This document shows positions 34,270 through 41,640 of a stretch of 64,000 bases of DNA, piece by piece. Within the stretch, counting starts at the first letter, position 1. The number at the start of each line of letters is the position of its first letter. This DNA is from Streptomyces minutiscleroticus (GTDB lineage Bacteria > Actinomycetota > Actinomycetes > Streptomycetales > Streptomycetaceae), in contig NZ_BMVU01000036.1 in assembly GCF_014650875.1 (NCBI RefSeq), positions 1-64,000 of the forward strand, given 5' to 3'. Made by a program: the position numbers and the translations under genes. Under the pieces are notes generated by a model that was not told the origin of the DNA, did no database searches, and was given only the letters and a program-made list of their open reading frames with translations.

Positions 34270-34596
34270 GTGTCCACCGTCCTGAAGAGGGCCTATCTCC
34301 TGGCCGTCGTCGTACTCGGCCTGGTCAACGCCGTCGGGGTGGTCGACCCGGACGTCATGTTCGCGCTCTGCCTCGCCCTGACCCTGCCGTGCTCCCTCTT
34401 CACCGCGGGAGTGCTCTTCTACGGCGTCGCGCCCCTTCTGGCGTTCCTCGGCGTGCCTTCGGCCGCGGCGCAGTTCGTGGTGGACTTCGGGTACGCCGCG
34501 GTCGGCGGGTTCCTGAACGTGCTGCTCGTACGGGTTCTGCTACGGGCGGGGGCGGCGGTCCCGCGGAAGTGCCTCCCGGCCCGCGCCGCGCGGTGA
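34270..34596 (+). CDS. Small membrane protein
   Basis: A 108-residue protein with about three hydrophobic segments (YLLAVVVLGLVNAVGVV; FALCLALTLPCSLFTAGVLF; an Ala/Val-rich third segment). The GTG at 34270 follows GAGGAG by 7 bases. I do not recognise the family. It stands alone between the TerB gene and the histidine-rich gene. Confidence 0.7.
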   Translation: MSTVLKRAYLLAVVVLGLVNAVGVVDPDVMFALCLALTLPCSLFTAGVLFYGVAPLLAFLGVPSAAAQFVVDFGYAAVGGFLNVLLVRVLLRAGAAVPRKCLPARAAR

Positions 34597-34722
34597 GCCC
34601 GGCCGTCGCGTCACACCGGTCGGATCCGGCGCACCCGGCCGGATCGGGACGGTACGGGCCCGGCGCGAAGCGGCAGACTGGCCCCTGACGGACGACGGCA
34701 CAGGGCACGAGGAGGCACCGTC

Positions 34723-35022
34723 ATGGCTGTCACTGCGCACGCTCCGCACACCGGCCACCCCCACGAGCACCGCGGCGGCTGCGGTCACGTGGAAGTGCCG
34801 CACCTCGACCACGTCGACTACGTGCACGACGGGCATCTGCACCGCGCGCACGAGGACCACGCCGACGAGTGCGAGCCCACCGGTCACACCGTCCACGAGC
34901 GGCACGACCACGAGCACCGGGTCGGCTGCGGCCATGTCGCGGTGCCCCACGGCGACCACGTGGACTACATCCACGACGGGCACCGCCACGCCGCCCACGA
35001 GGGCCACTGGGACGACCACTGA
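34723..35022 (+). CDS. Histidine-rich duplicated metal-binding protein
   Basis: A 99-residue protein in which more than a quarter of residues are His, with many Asp/Glu. It is an internal duplication: GGCGHVEVPHLDHVDYVHDG (residues about 18-37) and VGCGHVAVPHGDHVDYIHDG (about 67-86), each followed by an H-x-H-x2-H-E tail. Each half has one Cys in GCGHV, plus a Cys in the linker. This suggests two equivalent zinc, nickel or copper sites or a metal buffer. The ATG at 34723 follows ACGAGGAGG. Similar short proteins occur in streptomycetes, but I know of no proven function. Confidence 0.8.
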   Translation: MAVTAHAPHTGHPHEHRGGCGHVEVPHLDHVDYVHDGHLHRAHEDHADECEPTGHTVHERHDHEHRVGCGHVAVPHGDHVDYIHDGHRHAAHEGHWDDH

Positions 35023-35304
35023 CCGACGGCGGCGGCCGGTCGTAGAGCGGCTCCAGCAGGAACCCGGCGCTGTCGGCGGCGTCGGGGCGGGCGGCGAGCG
35101 CGTGGCCGTCGCGGGCGTTCTCCACGGAGCGGTGGAGGAAGTTCCGGCGTAGGCGCCGAGCCACGTACGGGAGTCCCGGCGCGCCTCGTCCGCCAGGATC
35201 CGGGCGGTTTTCCCCGTCGAGCCCCTCGATGACGGGGCCGCGACGGCGGGGGCGGCGGCGCGTGCGAGGAACGCGTCGTGGACGGGGGGCTGCCGGGCGG
35301 TCAT
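35023..35304 (-). pseudogene. Possible frameshifted small gene of unknown family
   Basis: From ATG 35304, with GGAG nine bases upstream, a frame encodes MTARQPPVHDAFLARAAAP and later ILADEARRDSRTWLGAYA. Coding-like sequence then continues in another frame as RNFLHRSVENARDGHALAAR and ADSAGFLLEPLYD. The change at about 35150 would be repaired by one added C. The two parts together would make a protein of about 95 residues that I do not recognise. No clean stop is found before the histidine-rich gene on the opposite strand. Confidence 0.3.
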
Positions 35305-35650
35305 CGCGTGTTCTCCGGTGGGCCGGTGACGGACACGGCCGCGGGGACGGCCCCGCTGCCGGAGGCCGTCCCGCACCGTCCGCGGCGGCGCACGGACACC
35401 GCCCGGGAGATCGACGCACGAGTGGCCCCTGCCGCCCGGCCGGCCGGAGGGAAACGGAGTCCGGGGCGGGCCGGAAGGCGGCCGGCGGGAGGCGTCCGCC
35501 GCACGCGGCGTCCCCTCGCGGCCCTACGCGGAGCGGCCGCGAAGACCGGTGCCGGAGCCATCGGGACGCGTCGCCCGTAGCATCCTGGGGCATCCTGGCA
35601 TCGAAGGCCGAGCGGCGGCCGGGACACCGGCGAGTGCTGTCGAGGGGCGA

Positions 35651-36016
35651 GTGACCGACATCCGGAAAGCAACGGACTCCAGTCATCTGCGGATCACCCG
35701 TACCACCGTCGACGGCGTCACCGTCGTCGCCACGCACGGCGACATCGACTACGACAGCGCCGACCTCCTCGGCCGGGCCCTCGCCCCGCCCGACGGCGCG
35801 ACGCGGCCGCGGATCGTGCTCGACCTCAGCGCGGCGACCTTCCTGGACTCCACCGGCGTCCGCACCCTCATGAGCGCGCACCACGACATCCAGCGGGCCC
35901 AGGGACGGCTGCGCCTGGCCGGTGCGGCCGGTTCCGTCCTGCACACCTTGCGCCTCATCAGCGTCGACACCGTCATCGACTGCTTTCCCACCCTCCGTCA
36001 GGCCCTCGGCGCCTGA
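35651..36016 (+). CDS. STAS-domain anti-sigma factor antagonist
   Basis: A 121-residue STAS protein of SpoIIAA/RsbV type. The phosphorylated serine motif is present in DLSAATFLDSTGVRTLM (Ser67). When dephosphorylated, such proteins bind anti-sigma kinases and free the sigma factor. GTG 35651 follows GAGGGG; the frame is open upstream but that part has no family match. Its natural kinase and phosphatase could be the genes at 31.9 kb and 20.6 kb, though streptomycetes have many of each. Confidence 0.88.
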   Translation: MTDIRKATDSSHLRITRTTVDGVTVVATHGDIDYDSADLLGRALAPPDGATRPRIVLDLSAATFLDSTGVRTLMSAHHDIQRAQGRLRLAGAAGSVLHTLRLISVDTVIDCFPTLRQALGA

Positions 36017-36324
36017 ACCCACCTTCCCCGTACGGGAGTCGCGCGCGGCCGGCCGGTACTGCGGGCGGCGCCCCGCACCCGGGCACGGACGCGGACGGGC
36101 CCCCGGCGGGCCCGGCACGCCGGACCCGCCCCGTCCGGACCGGGCCGGACCGGGCCGGGCCGGGCCGGGCCGGACGACGGGTTGCCATACCAAGCGGATC
36201 CGGTCCGGGCAAGGCCGGGCGGCGAAGACCGCCCCTTCGGACGGACGCGAACATTCCGGGCGTACGGCACGGGGAGTAGCCCCAGCAGAGCAACGAGAGA
36301 CAGCCCTTCGAGAGGGAGACCTCC
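36017..36324. other. Non-coding interval with GGGCCGG low-complexity run
   Basis: The 308 bases before the small secreted protein contain a run of GACCGG and GGGCC pentamers and hexamers at about 36136-36175. No gene is supported. The last 40 bases contain the ribosome binding site region of the next gene. Confidence 0.55.
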
Positions 36325-36633
36325 ATGCGTCGCTTCCGTACCCCCCTCGTCGCCCTGGCGGCGGCCTTCCTCACCGTCGGCGCCGGCGGCGCGCGGGCCG
36401 ACGCGGCCGTCGGCCAGGTGATCGTCTTCGGCACCGAAGGGGAACCGGTGACCGTCTACGAGGACCCCGGCGGCTGCCACAAGCTGCCGCTCACCGCCCA
36501 TGTGCTGGTCAACGACACGAGCGGGGACGTGCAGATCCACGGCGACCCCTTCTGCGTGTCCCCGGGCCTGACCGTGCAGCCCGGCTACGGCGCGCACGTC
36601 GCGCCCGGCAGCGGCAGCTTCTCCGCCGTCTGA
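36325..36633 (+). CDS. Small secreted protein
   Basis: A 102-residue protein with a signal peptide (residues 1-26: RR, then TPLVALAAAFLTVGAGG, cut near ARADA). The mature part of about 75 residues has two cysteines (GGCHKLP and DPFCVSP) that could form a disulfide, and a Gly/Ser-rich C-terminus. AGAGGGAGA precedes the ATG. It resembles small exported proteins common in streptomycetes, with no known role. It lies 41 bases before the nucleotide-sugar dehydrogenase and may share its transcript. Confidence 0.75.
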   Translation: MRRFRTPLVALAAAFLTVGAGGARADAAVGQVIVFGTEGEPVTVYEDPGGCHKLPLTAHVLVNDTSGDVQIHGDPFCVSPGLTVQPGYGAHVAPGSGSFSAV

Positions 36634-36674
36634 GGCACCCCTGCACGCCGCCCCTCCCGCCAAGGAAGGTCCCC

Positions 36675-37934
36675 ATGATGATCGACCTCGTCGTGATCGG
36701 TCTCGGACACGTCGGACTGCCGCTGGCCGCCCGCGCCTGCGAGGCGGGGCTCACGACCGCCGGATACGACACCGACGCCGAGGTGGTGGCGGGCCTCGGG
36801 GCCGGGCGGTCGCACATCGACGACGTGGACGACGGCCGGGTCGCCGGGATGCTGGCGGCCGGGTTCCGGGTCGGCCGCGACCCGTCGGTGATCGGCCGCG
36901 CCGCCACGGTGGTGATCTGCGTGCCCACCGGCCTGACCGACGACGGGGCCCCCGACCTGGCCGCGGTGCGGGCGGCGACCGCCGACGTGGCCGCGGCGCT
37001 GCGGCCCGGCACGCTGGTCGTGCTGGAGTCCACCAGCCACCCGGGCACCACCCAGGACGTCGTCCGCCCCGTCCTGGAGCGGGTCAGCGGGCTGCGGGCC
37101 GGTGAGGACTTCCACCTCGCCCACTCCCCCGAGCGGATCGACCCGGGCAACCGGCTGTTCGGCCTGCGCAACACCCCCAAGGTGATCGGCGGCTGCACAC
37201 CGTTGTGCGCCAAGCACGCCGTCGCCTTCTACAGCCGCCTGGTGGACACCGTGGTGGTCGCCAAGGGCACCCGCGAGGCGGAGGCGGCGAAGCTGCTGGA
37301 GAACACCTACCGGTACGTGAACATCGCGCTGGTCGACGAGGTCGCGCTGTACTGCGACGCGCTGGGCATCGACGTCTGGGACGTGCTGCACTGCGCCGCG
37401 ACCAAACCCTTCGGCTACGCGCCGTTCCGCCCCGGTGCCGGAGTGGGCGGCCACTGCATCCCCGTCGACCCCCACTACCTGGCCGCGAGCGCCGACGCGG
37501 CGGGCCGTCCGCTGGGCCTGGTGTCCGCCGCCCGCTCGGCGCTGGACCGGATGCCGCGCCACGTGGCCGACCGGGCCGCCGCGCTCCTCGCCCGCCCGGG
37601 GGAACCCGTGGCCGGGGCCGAGGTCCTGCTGCTGGGGGTGGCGTACAAACCCGACGTCGGCGACGTGCGCCACTCCCCCGCCGCCCCGGTGGCGCGGCAC
37701 CTGCGCGAGCGCGGGGCGCACGTGGTGTACCACGACCCCCACGTACCGGAGTTCACCGTGGACGGCACGGCGGTGCCGTGCGCACCCGGTCTGCCGCGGG
37801 CCCTGGCCGCCGCGGACCTGGCGGTCCTGCTCCAGGACCACGCCTGTTACGACACCTCCCTGCTGATGCGTGCGCCGTGCCCGGTGCTCGACACGCGCGG
37901 AAGACTCTCCGGGCCGCACGTCACCCAGTTGTGA
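36675..37934 (+). CDS. Nucleotide-sugar 6-dehydrogenase (UDP-glucose / UDP-GlcNAc / GDP-mannose dehydrogenase family)
   Basis: A 419-residue UDP-sugar dehydrogenase with the NAD site VIGLGHVGLPLA, the central Lys region AAKLLENTYRYVNIAL, and catalytic Cys261 in GVGGHCIPVDPHYL. It oxidises the sugar C6 hydroxyl to a carboxylate. The sequence details (GHCIPVDPHYL, ATKPFGYAPF) are closer to UDP-GlcNAc/WbpA-type than to UDP-glucose enzymes, but this is a weak guess. The ATG at 36675 follows AAGGAAGG. A Gfo/Idh dehydrogenase at 39.3 kb and DegT aminotransferases at 45.4 kb would fit a 3-amino-uronic-acid route like WbpA/B/E, but they are in other operons. Confidence 0.9.
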   Translation: MMIDLVVIGLGHVGLPLAARACEAGLTTAGYDTDAEVVAGLGAGRSHIDDVDDGRVAGMLAAGFRVGRDPSVIGRAATVVICVPTGLTDDGAPDLAAVRAATADVAAALRPGTLVVLESTSHPGTTQDVVRPVLERVSGLRAGEDFHLAHSPERIDPGNRLFGLRNTPKVIGGCTPLCAKHAVAFYSRLVDTVVVAKGTREAEAAKLLENTYRYVNIALVDEVALYCDALGIDVWDVLHCAATKPFGYAPFRPGAGVGGHCIPVDPHYLAASADAAGRPLGLVSAARSALDRMPRHVADRAAALLARPGEPVAGAEVLLLGVAYKPDVGDVRHSPAAPVARHLRERGAHVVYHDPHVPEFTVDGTAVPCAPGLPRALAAADLAVLLQDHACYDTSLLMRAPCPVLDTRGRLSGPHVTQL

Positions 37935-37956
37935 GGAAACCCGCTGGAGCAGGAGC

Positions 37957-38028
37957 GGGACGGCCGCGAAAACGAATGAGGGGACGGCCGCGAAAGCTGG
38001 TGCGGGGACGGCCGCGGCAGCGGTTCCG
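37957..38028. repeat. 24-bp tandem repeat, three copies
   Basis: Three 24-base units begin with GGGACGGCCGCG (37957-37980, 37981-38004, 38005-38028). The second halves diverge. It lies just after the nucleotide-sugar dehydrogenase. Confidence 0.85.
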
Positions 38029-38135
38029 AGGCCGTGGAACAGCCCTCGAAAAAGACCACGGGAAATCAGTTCATACGGCTTCGACGTGCCCTCGGCAGAC
38101 CTTCACCCCCATTTTCCGACAGTTTTCCATTCTTG

Positions 38136-38168
38136 CGCCGGACTCCCGGCGGTTTTCCGGAGGAATTC
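38136..38168. repeat. Dispersed motif shared with 1069-1102
   Basis: CGCCGGACTCCCGGCGG followed by TTTTCCGGAGGAATTC here, and CGCCGGACACCCGGCAG followed by TTTTCCGGAGAACTTCC at 1069-1102, agree at about 28 of 33 positions. Both copies are intergenic. A shorter relative (GCCGGTTTTCCGGCG) is at about 2862. Confidence 0.7.
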
Positions 38169-38282
38169 GGTCGCCGGCCGGATTCCGGCGCGGGACGGCG
38201 CCGCGGGAGAAGCCCCCGACGCCGTGAACCGCCGACGGCATCGCTCCACGCATGCCGTCGACAAACGAAGGAGAGCAGATCC

Positions 38283-38801
38283 ATGACCACTGAAATCGCC
38301 AACGACCGGCTCAGGAAGCGCTTCCAGAAGTGGGACACCGACGGCAGCGGCTCCCTGGAGCGCGGCGACTTCGTGGGCGAGGCCAAGAAGATCGCCCAGA
38401 ACTTCGGCGCGGCTCCGGGCTCCCCCGAGGTGCAGTCCCTGAACGACGCCTTCCAGGGCCTGTTCGACTACCTCTCCAGCGGGTCCGAATCGGTCTCCGA
38501 GGACCAGTTCCTGAACGTCACCGGGAACCTGATCTTCCAGCAGGGCGAGGCCGACTTCAACCGTGCCCTCGGGCCGGTGATCGAGGCGCTCGTCGGCCTC
38601 TGCGACAAGAACGACGACGGGCTGATCAACGGCGGGGAGTTCGCGGCCTGGCTGACCGCGGTCGGCGTGGGTCCGGACCGGGCCGAGGAGGTGTTCCAGC
38701 AGGTGGACACCGACGGCGACGGCGAGCTGTCCCAGCAGGAGCTGCTCGCCGCGGTCCGCAACTACCACTTCGGCCGGCTCGACGTCGAGCTGCTGGGCTG
38801 A
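38283..38801 (+). CDS. EF-hand calcium-binding protein (calerythrin-like)
   Basis: A 172-residue cytoplasmic four-EF-hand protein. Three loops look functional: DTDGSGSLERGDF (residues 19-31), DKNDDGLINGGEF (about 108-120) and DTDGDGELSQQEL (about 142-154). The second hand (around 60-85) has lost its loop residues. This matches calerythrin from Saccharopolyspora and CabB-like proteins of Streptomyces. The ATG at 38283 follows AAGGAGAG. No calcium transport or signalling gene is adjacent. Confidence 0.92.
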   Translation: MTTEIANDRLRKRFQKWDTDGSGSLERGDFVGEAKKIAQNFGAAPGSPEVQSLNDAFQGLFDYLSSGSESVSEDQFLNVTGNLIFQQGEADFNRALGPVIEALVGLCDKNDDGLINGGEFAAWLTAVGVGPDRAEEVFQQVDTDGDGELSQQELLAAVRNYHFGRLDVELLG

Positions 38802-38845
38802 CCCCCTGAGGTGAACGCCCGGGCCGTCCGCCCGAGGTGAACGCC

Positions 38846-38882
38846 GCGGCCGGCGGTCCCGTACGACGGGGCCGCCGGCCGC
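38846..38882. terminator. Bidirectional terminator between EF-hand and DUF6917 genes
   Basis: Eleven-base arms GCGGCCGGCGG (38846-38856) and CCGCCGGCCGC (38872-38882) pair perfectly, with a further CCCGT/ACGGG inner stem. It lies between the two convergent genes. Confidence 0.7.
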
Positions 38883-38889
38883 AGGCGGG

Positions 38890-39330
38890 TCAGGACGCCG
38901 TGTCCGGCGGCCGCACCGGGGACGGGGCGGCGGTGAAGACGACCTGCAGCTCAGGGCGCAGCCCCAGGCTCCCGCCGGTCGGCAGCCCTTCGGCGGCGAC
39001 GACGATGTTGTAGTGGTTGGGGAAGTGGCAGGCGTCGAAGCCGAGCACCGTACCCACGCGCTCGCCGCCGATCCAGCATCCGTCGCCGCGGTCGACGACG
39101 CCCGCCCGGGTCAGCTCGGCGAAGCCGAGGAAGCCCACGCGGTCGACGCGCTCCCCCGGCACGGCTCCGATCTGGTCGGTGACGACCAGTTCGTGCAGCT
39201 CGCCGCGGCGCACGCAGCGGCTCGTGCACGGCTCCAGGGTCATGCCGCGGTCGGTGCGGCGGTGCAGCAGCACCTTGACCAGCACCCCGCGCACCTCGCG
39301 CTTCGCCCCGTCCTCGCCCGGCCCGCTCAT
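38890..39330 (-). CDS. DUF6917 protein of the uncharacterised biosynthetic locus
   Basis: A 146-residue protein that I place in DUF6917, a family of small beta-rich proteins found with sugar or cyclitol dehydrogenases. Visible features are RGVLVKVLLHRRTDRGMTLE at the start, two Cys in EPCTSRCVRRGELHELV, and a central HFPNHYNIVVAA. It has no signal peptide. The ATG at 39330 overlaps the upstream Gfo/Idh stop (ATGA) with GGGAGGG ahead. It is the last gene of the leftward operon 38890-45177. Function unknown. Confidence 0.7.
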   Translation of the reverse strand: MSGPGEDGAKREVRGVLVKVLLHRRTDRGMTLEPCTSRCVRRGELHELVVTDQIGAVPGERVDRVGFLGFAELTRAGVVDRGDGCWIGGERVGTVLGFDACHFPNHYNIVVAAEGLPTGGSLGLRPELQVVFTAAPSPVRPPDTAS

Positions 39331-40271
39331 CGTCCCTCCCCTGTCCCCGCAACGGTCCGCTCGCGGCCGTACGCGGCCCGCACCAGCTCCAGCGCGGCCA
39401 GTCCGTCGCCCGCCCCGGTCCCGTCCCCCGCGCCGCGGTCGAGGGCCGCGCCGAAGGCGTCCAGCACACCGGCGTACTCGTGCCACAGCGACTCCTTGAA
39501 GCCGGGCCGGCCCGCGAGCAGGTCCGCCTCCAGCACCGTGCCGTCCGCCAGCAGCAGCCGCAGGTCCTTGCGCTCGCCCGGGTACGACCAGTCCAGCTCG
39601 ACCCGGGCCGTGCCGCCGTCCGTGCCGCGCAGGTCGACGAGCGCCCGCCGATCGGTGCCGTGCGCGTCGCGGACGATCCCGGCGGCGGTCACGGCGGCCC
39701 CGCCGAGGAAGTACCGCACCAGGTCGAAGGCGTTGGGGCCGTTGTCGGCGACGCAGCCGCCGCCGCACCGGCGCGGGTCGAGGTACCAGGTGTCGGTGCC
39801 GATGTGCTCCTCGATGCGCTCCAGGTAGCGCACCCGCATCGCGGCGATCCGGGCCCCGGCGGGCAGCCGGCGCCGCAGGGCGCGCACCTGGTCGTTGTAG
39901 CGGCGGTGGAAGGCGGTGAACAGCACCGTGGCACGGTCGCGGGCCAGCCGGTCCAGCGCGCGGGCCTCGGCCAGGTCGACGGCCAGCGGTTTCTCCACGC
40001 ACACCGGCACACCGGCCGTGAGCGCGTCCCGGCAGACGGCGGCGTGCAGGTCGTTGGGCACGGTGACGACCACGGCGTCCAGACCGGGGTGCGCCAGCAG
40101 CGCGCGGTGGTCGGCGTAGCAGGCGGCCCGCTCCCGGTGAGGGGCCCGCGCGGCCTCCCGTACGTCGCACACCGCGGCCAGCTCCCACCCGGGCAGCCGG
40201 TCGATCGCGGCGAGATGGAACCGGGAGACGGCGCCGAGCCCGACGACCCCGGCCCGGCGCGGCCGCGTCAC
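39327..40271 (-). CDS. Gfo/Idh/MocA-family NAD(P)-dependent oxidoreductase
   Basis: A 314-residue dehydrogenase: Rossmann motif GVVGLGAVSRFHLAAI, the nicotinamide/sugar contact VCVEKPLAVD with the conserved Lys, and a C-terminal alpha/beta domain with NGPNAFDLVRYFLGG. Family members oxidise sugars and inositols at a hydroxyl or reduce ketoses. The GTG at 40271 overlaps the stop of the preceding Ldh2 gene, and its own stop overlaps DUF6917. In this operon it probably generates a keto-sugar or keto-cyclitol for the DegT aminotransferases encoded divergently. Confidence 0.88.
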   Translation of the reverse strand: MTRPRRAGVVGLGAVSRFHLAAIDRLPGWELAAVCDVREAARAPHRERAACYADHRALLAHPGLDAVVVTVPNDLHAAVCRDALTAGVPVCVEKPLAVDLAEARALDRLARDRATVLFTAFHRRYNDQVRALRRRLPAGARIAAMRVRYLERIEEHIGTDTWYLDPRRCGGGCVADNGPNAFDLVRYFLGGAAVTAAGIVRDAHGTDRRALVDLRGTDGGTARVELDWSYPGERKDLRLLLADGTVLEADLLAGRPGFKESLWHEYAGVLDAFGAALDRGAGDGTGAGDGLAALELVRAAYGRERTVAGTGEGR

Positions 40272-41458
40272 GCCGCACCGTCCCCGGCGGCGGCCGCGGC
40301 CGGGTCCTCCCCGGCCGGCGCCGCGGCCCCGGCCCCCGCCGCGCACGCGGGCAGGTCCAGTCCCAGGCGGGTCAGCTCCTCGTGCACGCCGGCCGCCAGC
40401 GGGACGCCCGCCCGTCGCCGCTCCCGCGCCCGTTCGGCCTCCCACCAGCCCGGATAGCGGACGGGCGTCCGCGGGTCCAGGGGCGGGCAGCGCAGCAGCG
40501 TACGGAACATCTCCTCCGCCGCGGCGGCGAAGTCCGCCTCCGGGCGCAGCGTGCGCGGGTCGACGGCGAGCAGCAGGAAGCCGATGTCGTCGTCGCGGCC
40601 GTGCGGCCGTCCGTCGCCGGCCAGCGCGGCCGGTGCCGGGCCCACGGCCGCGCCCGGCACCAACGCCGCCAGCAGCTCGACCGCCAGCCCCAGCCCGTAG
40701 CCCTTGTACGCGCCGGTGTCCGGGTCGCCGCCGAGCCAGCGCAGGTGGGCGGTGCCGCGGTCGAAGGCCGCCGGATCGGTCACCGGCCGCCCGGCCGCGT
40801 CCTCCAGCCAGCCCTCCGGAACGGACCCGCCGCGGCGGGCTGCGGCCCGGACGCGCCCGGTGGGCACCACCGTGGTGCTCATGTCCAGGACGAAGGGATG
40901 GCCCTCCAGGGCGGGGGCGGCGACGGCGAGCGGGTTGGTGCCGAGCATGGCGAGCGCCCCGTGCGGCGGGCGGGCGATGCGCTGGCCGCCGCAGTTGCCC
41001 GCCACGATCCCGATCATGCCGCGGGCGGCGGCGCGGGCGGCGTGGAAGCCCGCGCAGCCGAAGTGGGTGGCCCCGCGCACCGCCACCAGGCCGACCCCGT
41101 ACCGGCGGGCCCGCCCGGCCGCGTCGTCCATGGCCTCGGCCGCGGCCCACAGGCCGAGCGCCCGCCGGGCGTCGACGACGGCGCAGGCCCCCAGGTCGCC
41201 GAGCACCTCGGGGACGGCGGCGGGATCGGCACGGCCGCAGGCGAGCAGCGGCAGGTACAGGCGGGTCAGGTTGGCCACGCCGTGCGAGGCGGGTCCGGTC
41301 AGGTCGCCGTGGCAGAGCGCGGCGGCGGCGGTGGCCGCGCGCGCGGGCGGGACGCCGTACCCGGCGAACAGCCCGGTGACGGCGGCCAGCAGCCGGTCGT
41401 GGCCGACCAGTACGGCCGGTGGGGACTCGGGGACGGGTGCGGGGCCGGGCGGTGTCAT
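40268..41458 (-). CDS. Ldh2-family (malate/L-lactate dehydrogenase type) NAD(P) oxidoreductase
   Basis: A 396-residue member of the Ldh2/MDH2 family, which has a fold unrelated to ordinary lactate dehydrogenase. Signatures: CHGDLTGPASHGVANLTRL, VRGATHFGCAGFHA with the catalytic His, MLGTNPLAVAAP, and LDMSTTVVPTGRV. The usual DPxxAxxGxxLPFG-like region reads GAYKGYGLGLAVELL. Substrates in the family are 2-oxo acids, ureidoglycolate or cyclic imines. The last 35 residues are an Ala/Pro/Gly tail not needed for the fold. It overlaps the downstream Gfo/Idh gene by four bases; 162 repeat-containing bases separate it from the M20 gene. Confidence 0.85.
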   Translation of the reverse strand: MTPPGPAPVPESPPAVLVGHDRLLAAVTGLFAGYGVPPARAATAAAALCHGDLTGPASHGVANLTRLYLPLLACGRADPAAVPEVLGDLGACAVVDARRALGLWAAAEAMDDAAGRARRYGVGLVAVRGATHFGCAGFHAARAAARGMIGIVAGNCGGQRIARPPHGALAMLGTNPLAVAAPALEGHPFVLDMSTTVVPTGRVRAAARRGGSVPEGWLEDAAGRPVTDPAAFDRGTAHLRWLGGDPDTGAYKGYGLGLAVELLAALVPGAAVGPAPAALAGDGRPHGRDDDIGFLLLAVDPRTLRPEADFAAAAEEMFRTLLRCPPLDPRTPVRYPGWWEAERARERRRAGVPLAAGVHEELTRLGLDLPACAAGAGAAAPAGEDPAAAAAGDGAA

Positions 41459-41518
41459 ACGGGGCTCCCTCTGCTGGACTGGTCGGGCCTCGCGGCTCGC
41501 GGGGTCCGTCGGCGGTTC

Positions 41519-41640
41519 GTGGGACTCGGACGGCGGCTCACGGGGTTCGTCGGCGATGCGCAGGACTCGTTCCGCGGCTCACGGGGCGCGTTCGGCGGTT
41601 CGCAGGACTCGTTCCGCGGCTCACGGGGCGCGTTCGGCGA
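41519..41640. repeat. 42-bp tandem repeat overlapping the 3' end of the M20 gene
   Basis: Two near-exact 42-base units (41559-41600 and 41601-41640) and one degenerate unit before them (from 41519). All contain GGACTCG then CGGCTCACGGGG. The M20 stop codon at 41621 lies inside the last unit, so the peptidase C-terminus has been shaped by the array. Confidence 0.85.

Larger units (their letters stand above)
37935..38282. other. Non-coding interval with repeats, before the EF-hand gene
   Basis: This 348-base interval has no supported gene. It holds a 24-base triple repeat (37957-38028) and a second copy of the dispersed motif (38136-38168) also seen at 1069-1102. AAGGAGAG ahead of the EF-hand ATG lies at its right end. 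Confidence 0.55.
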
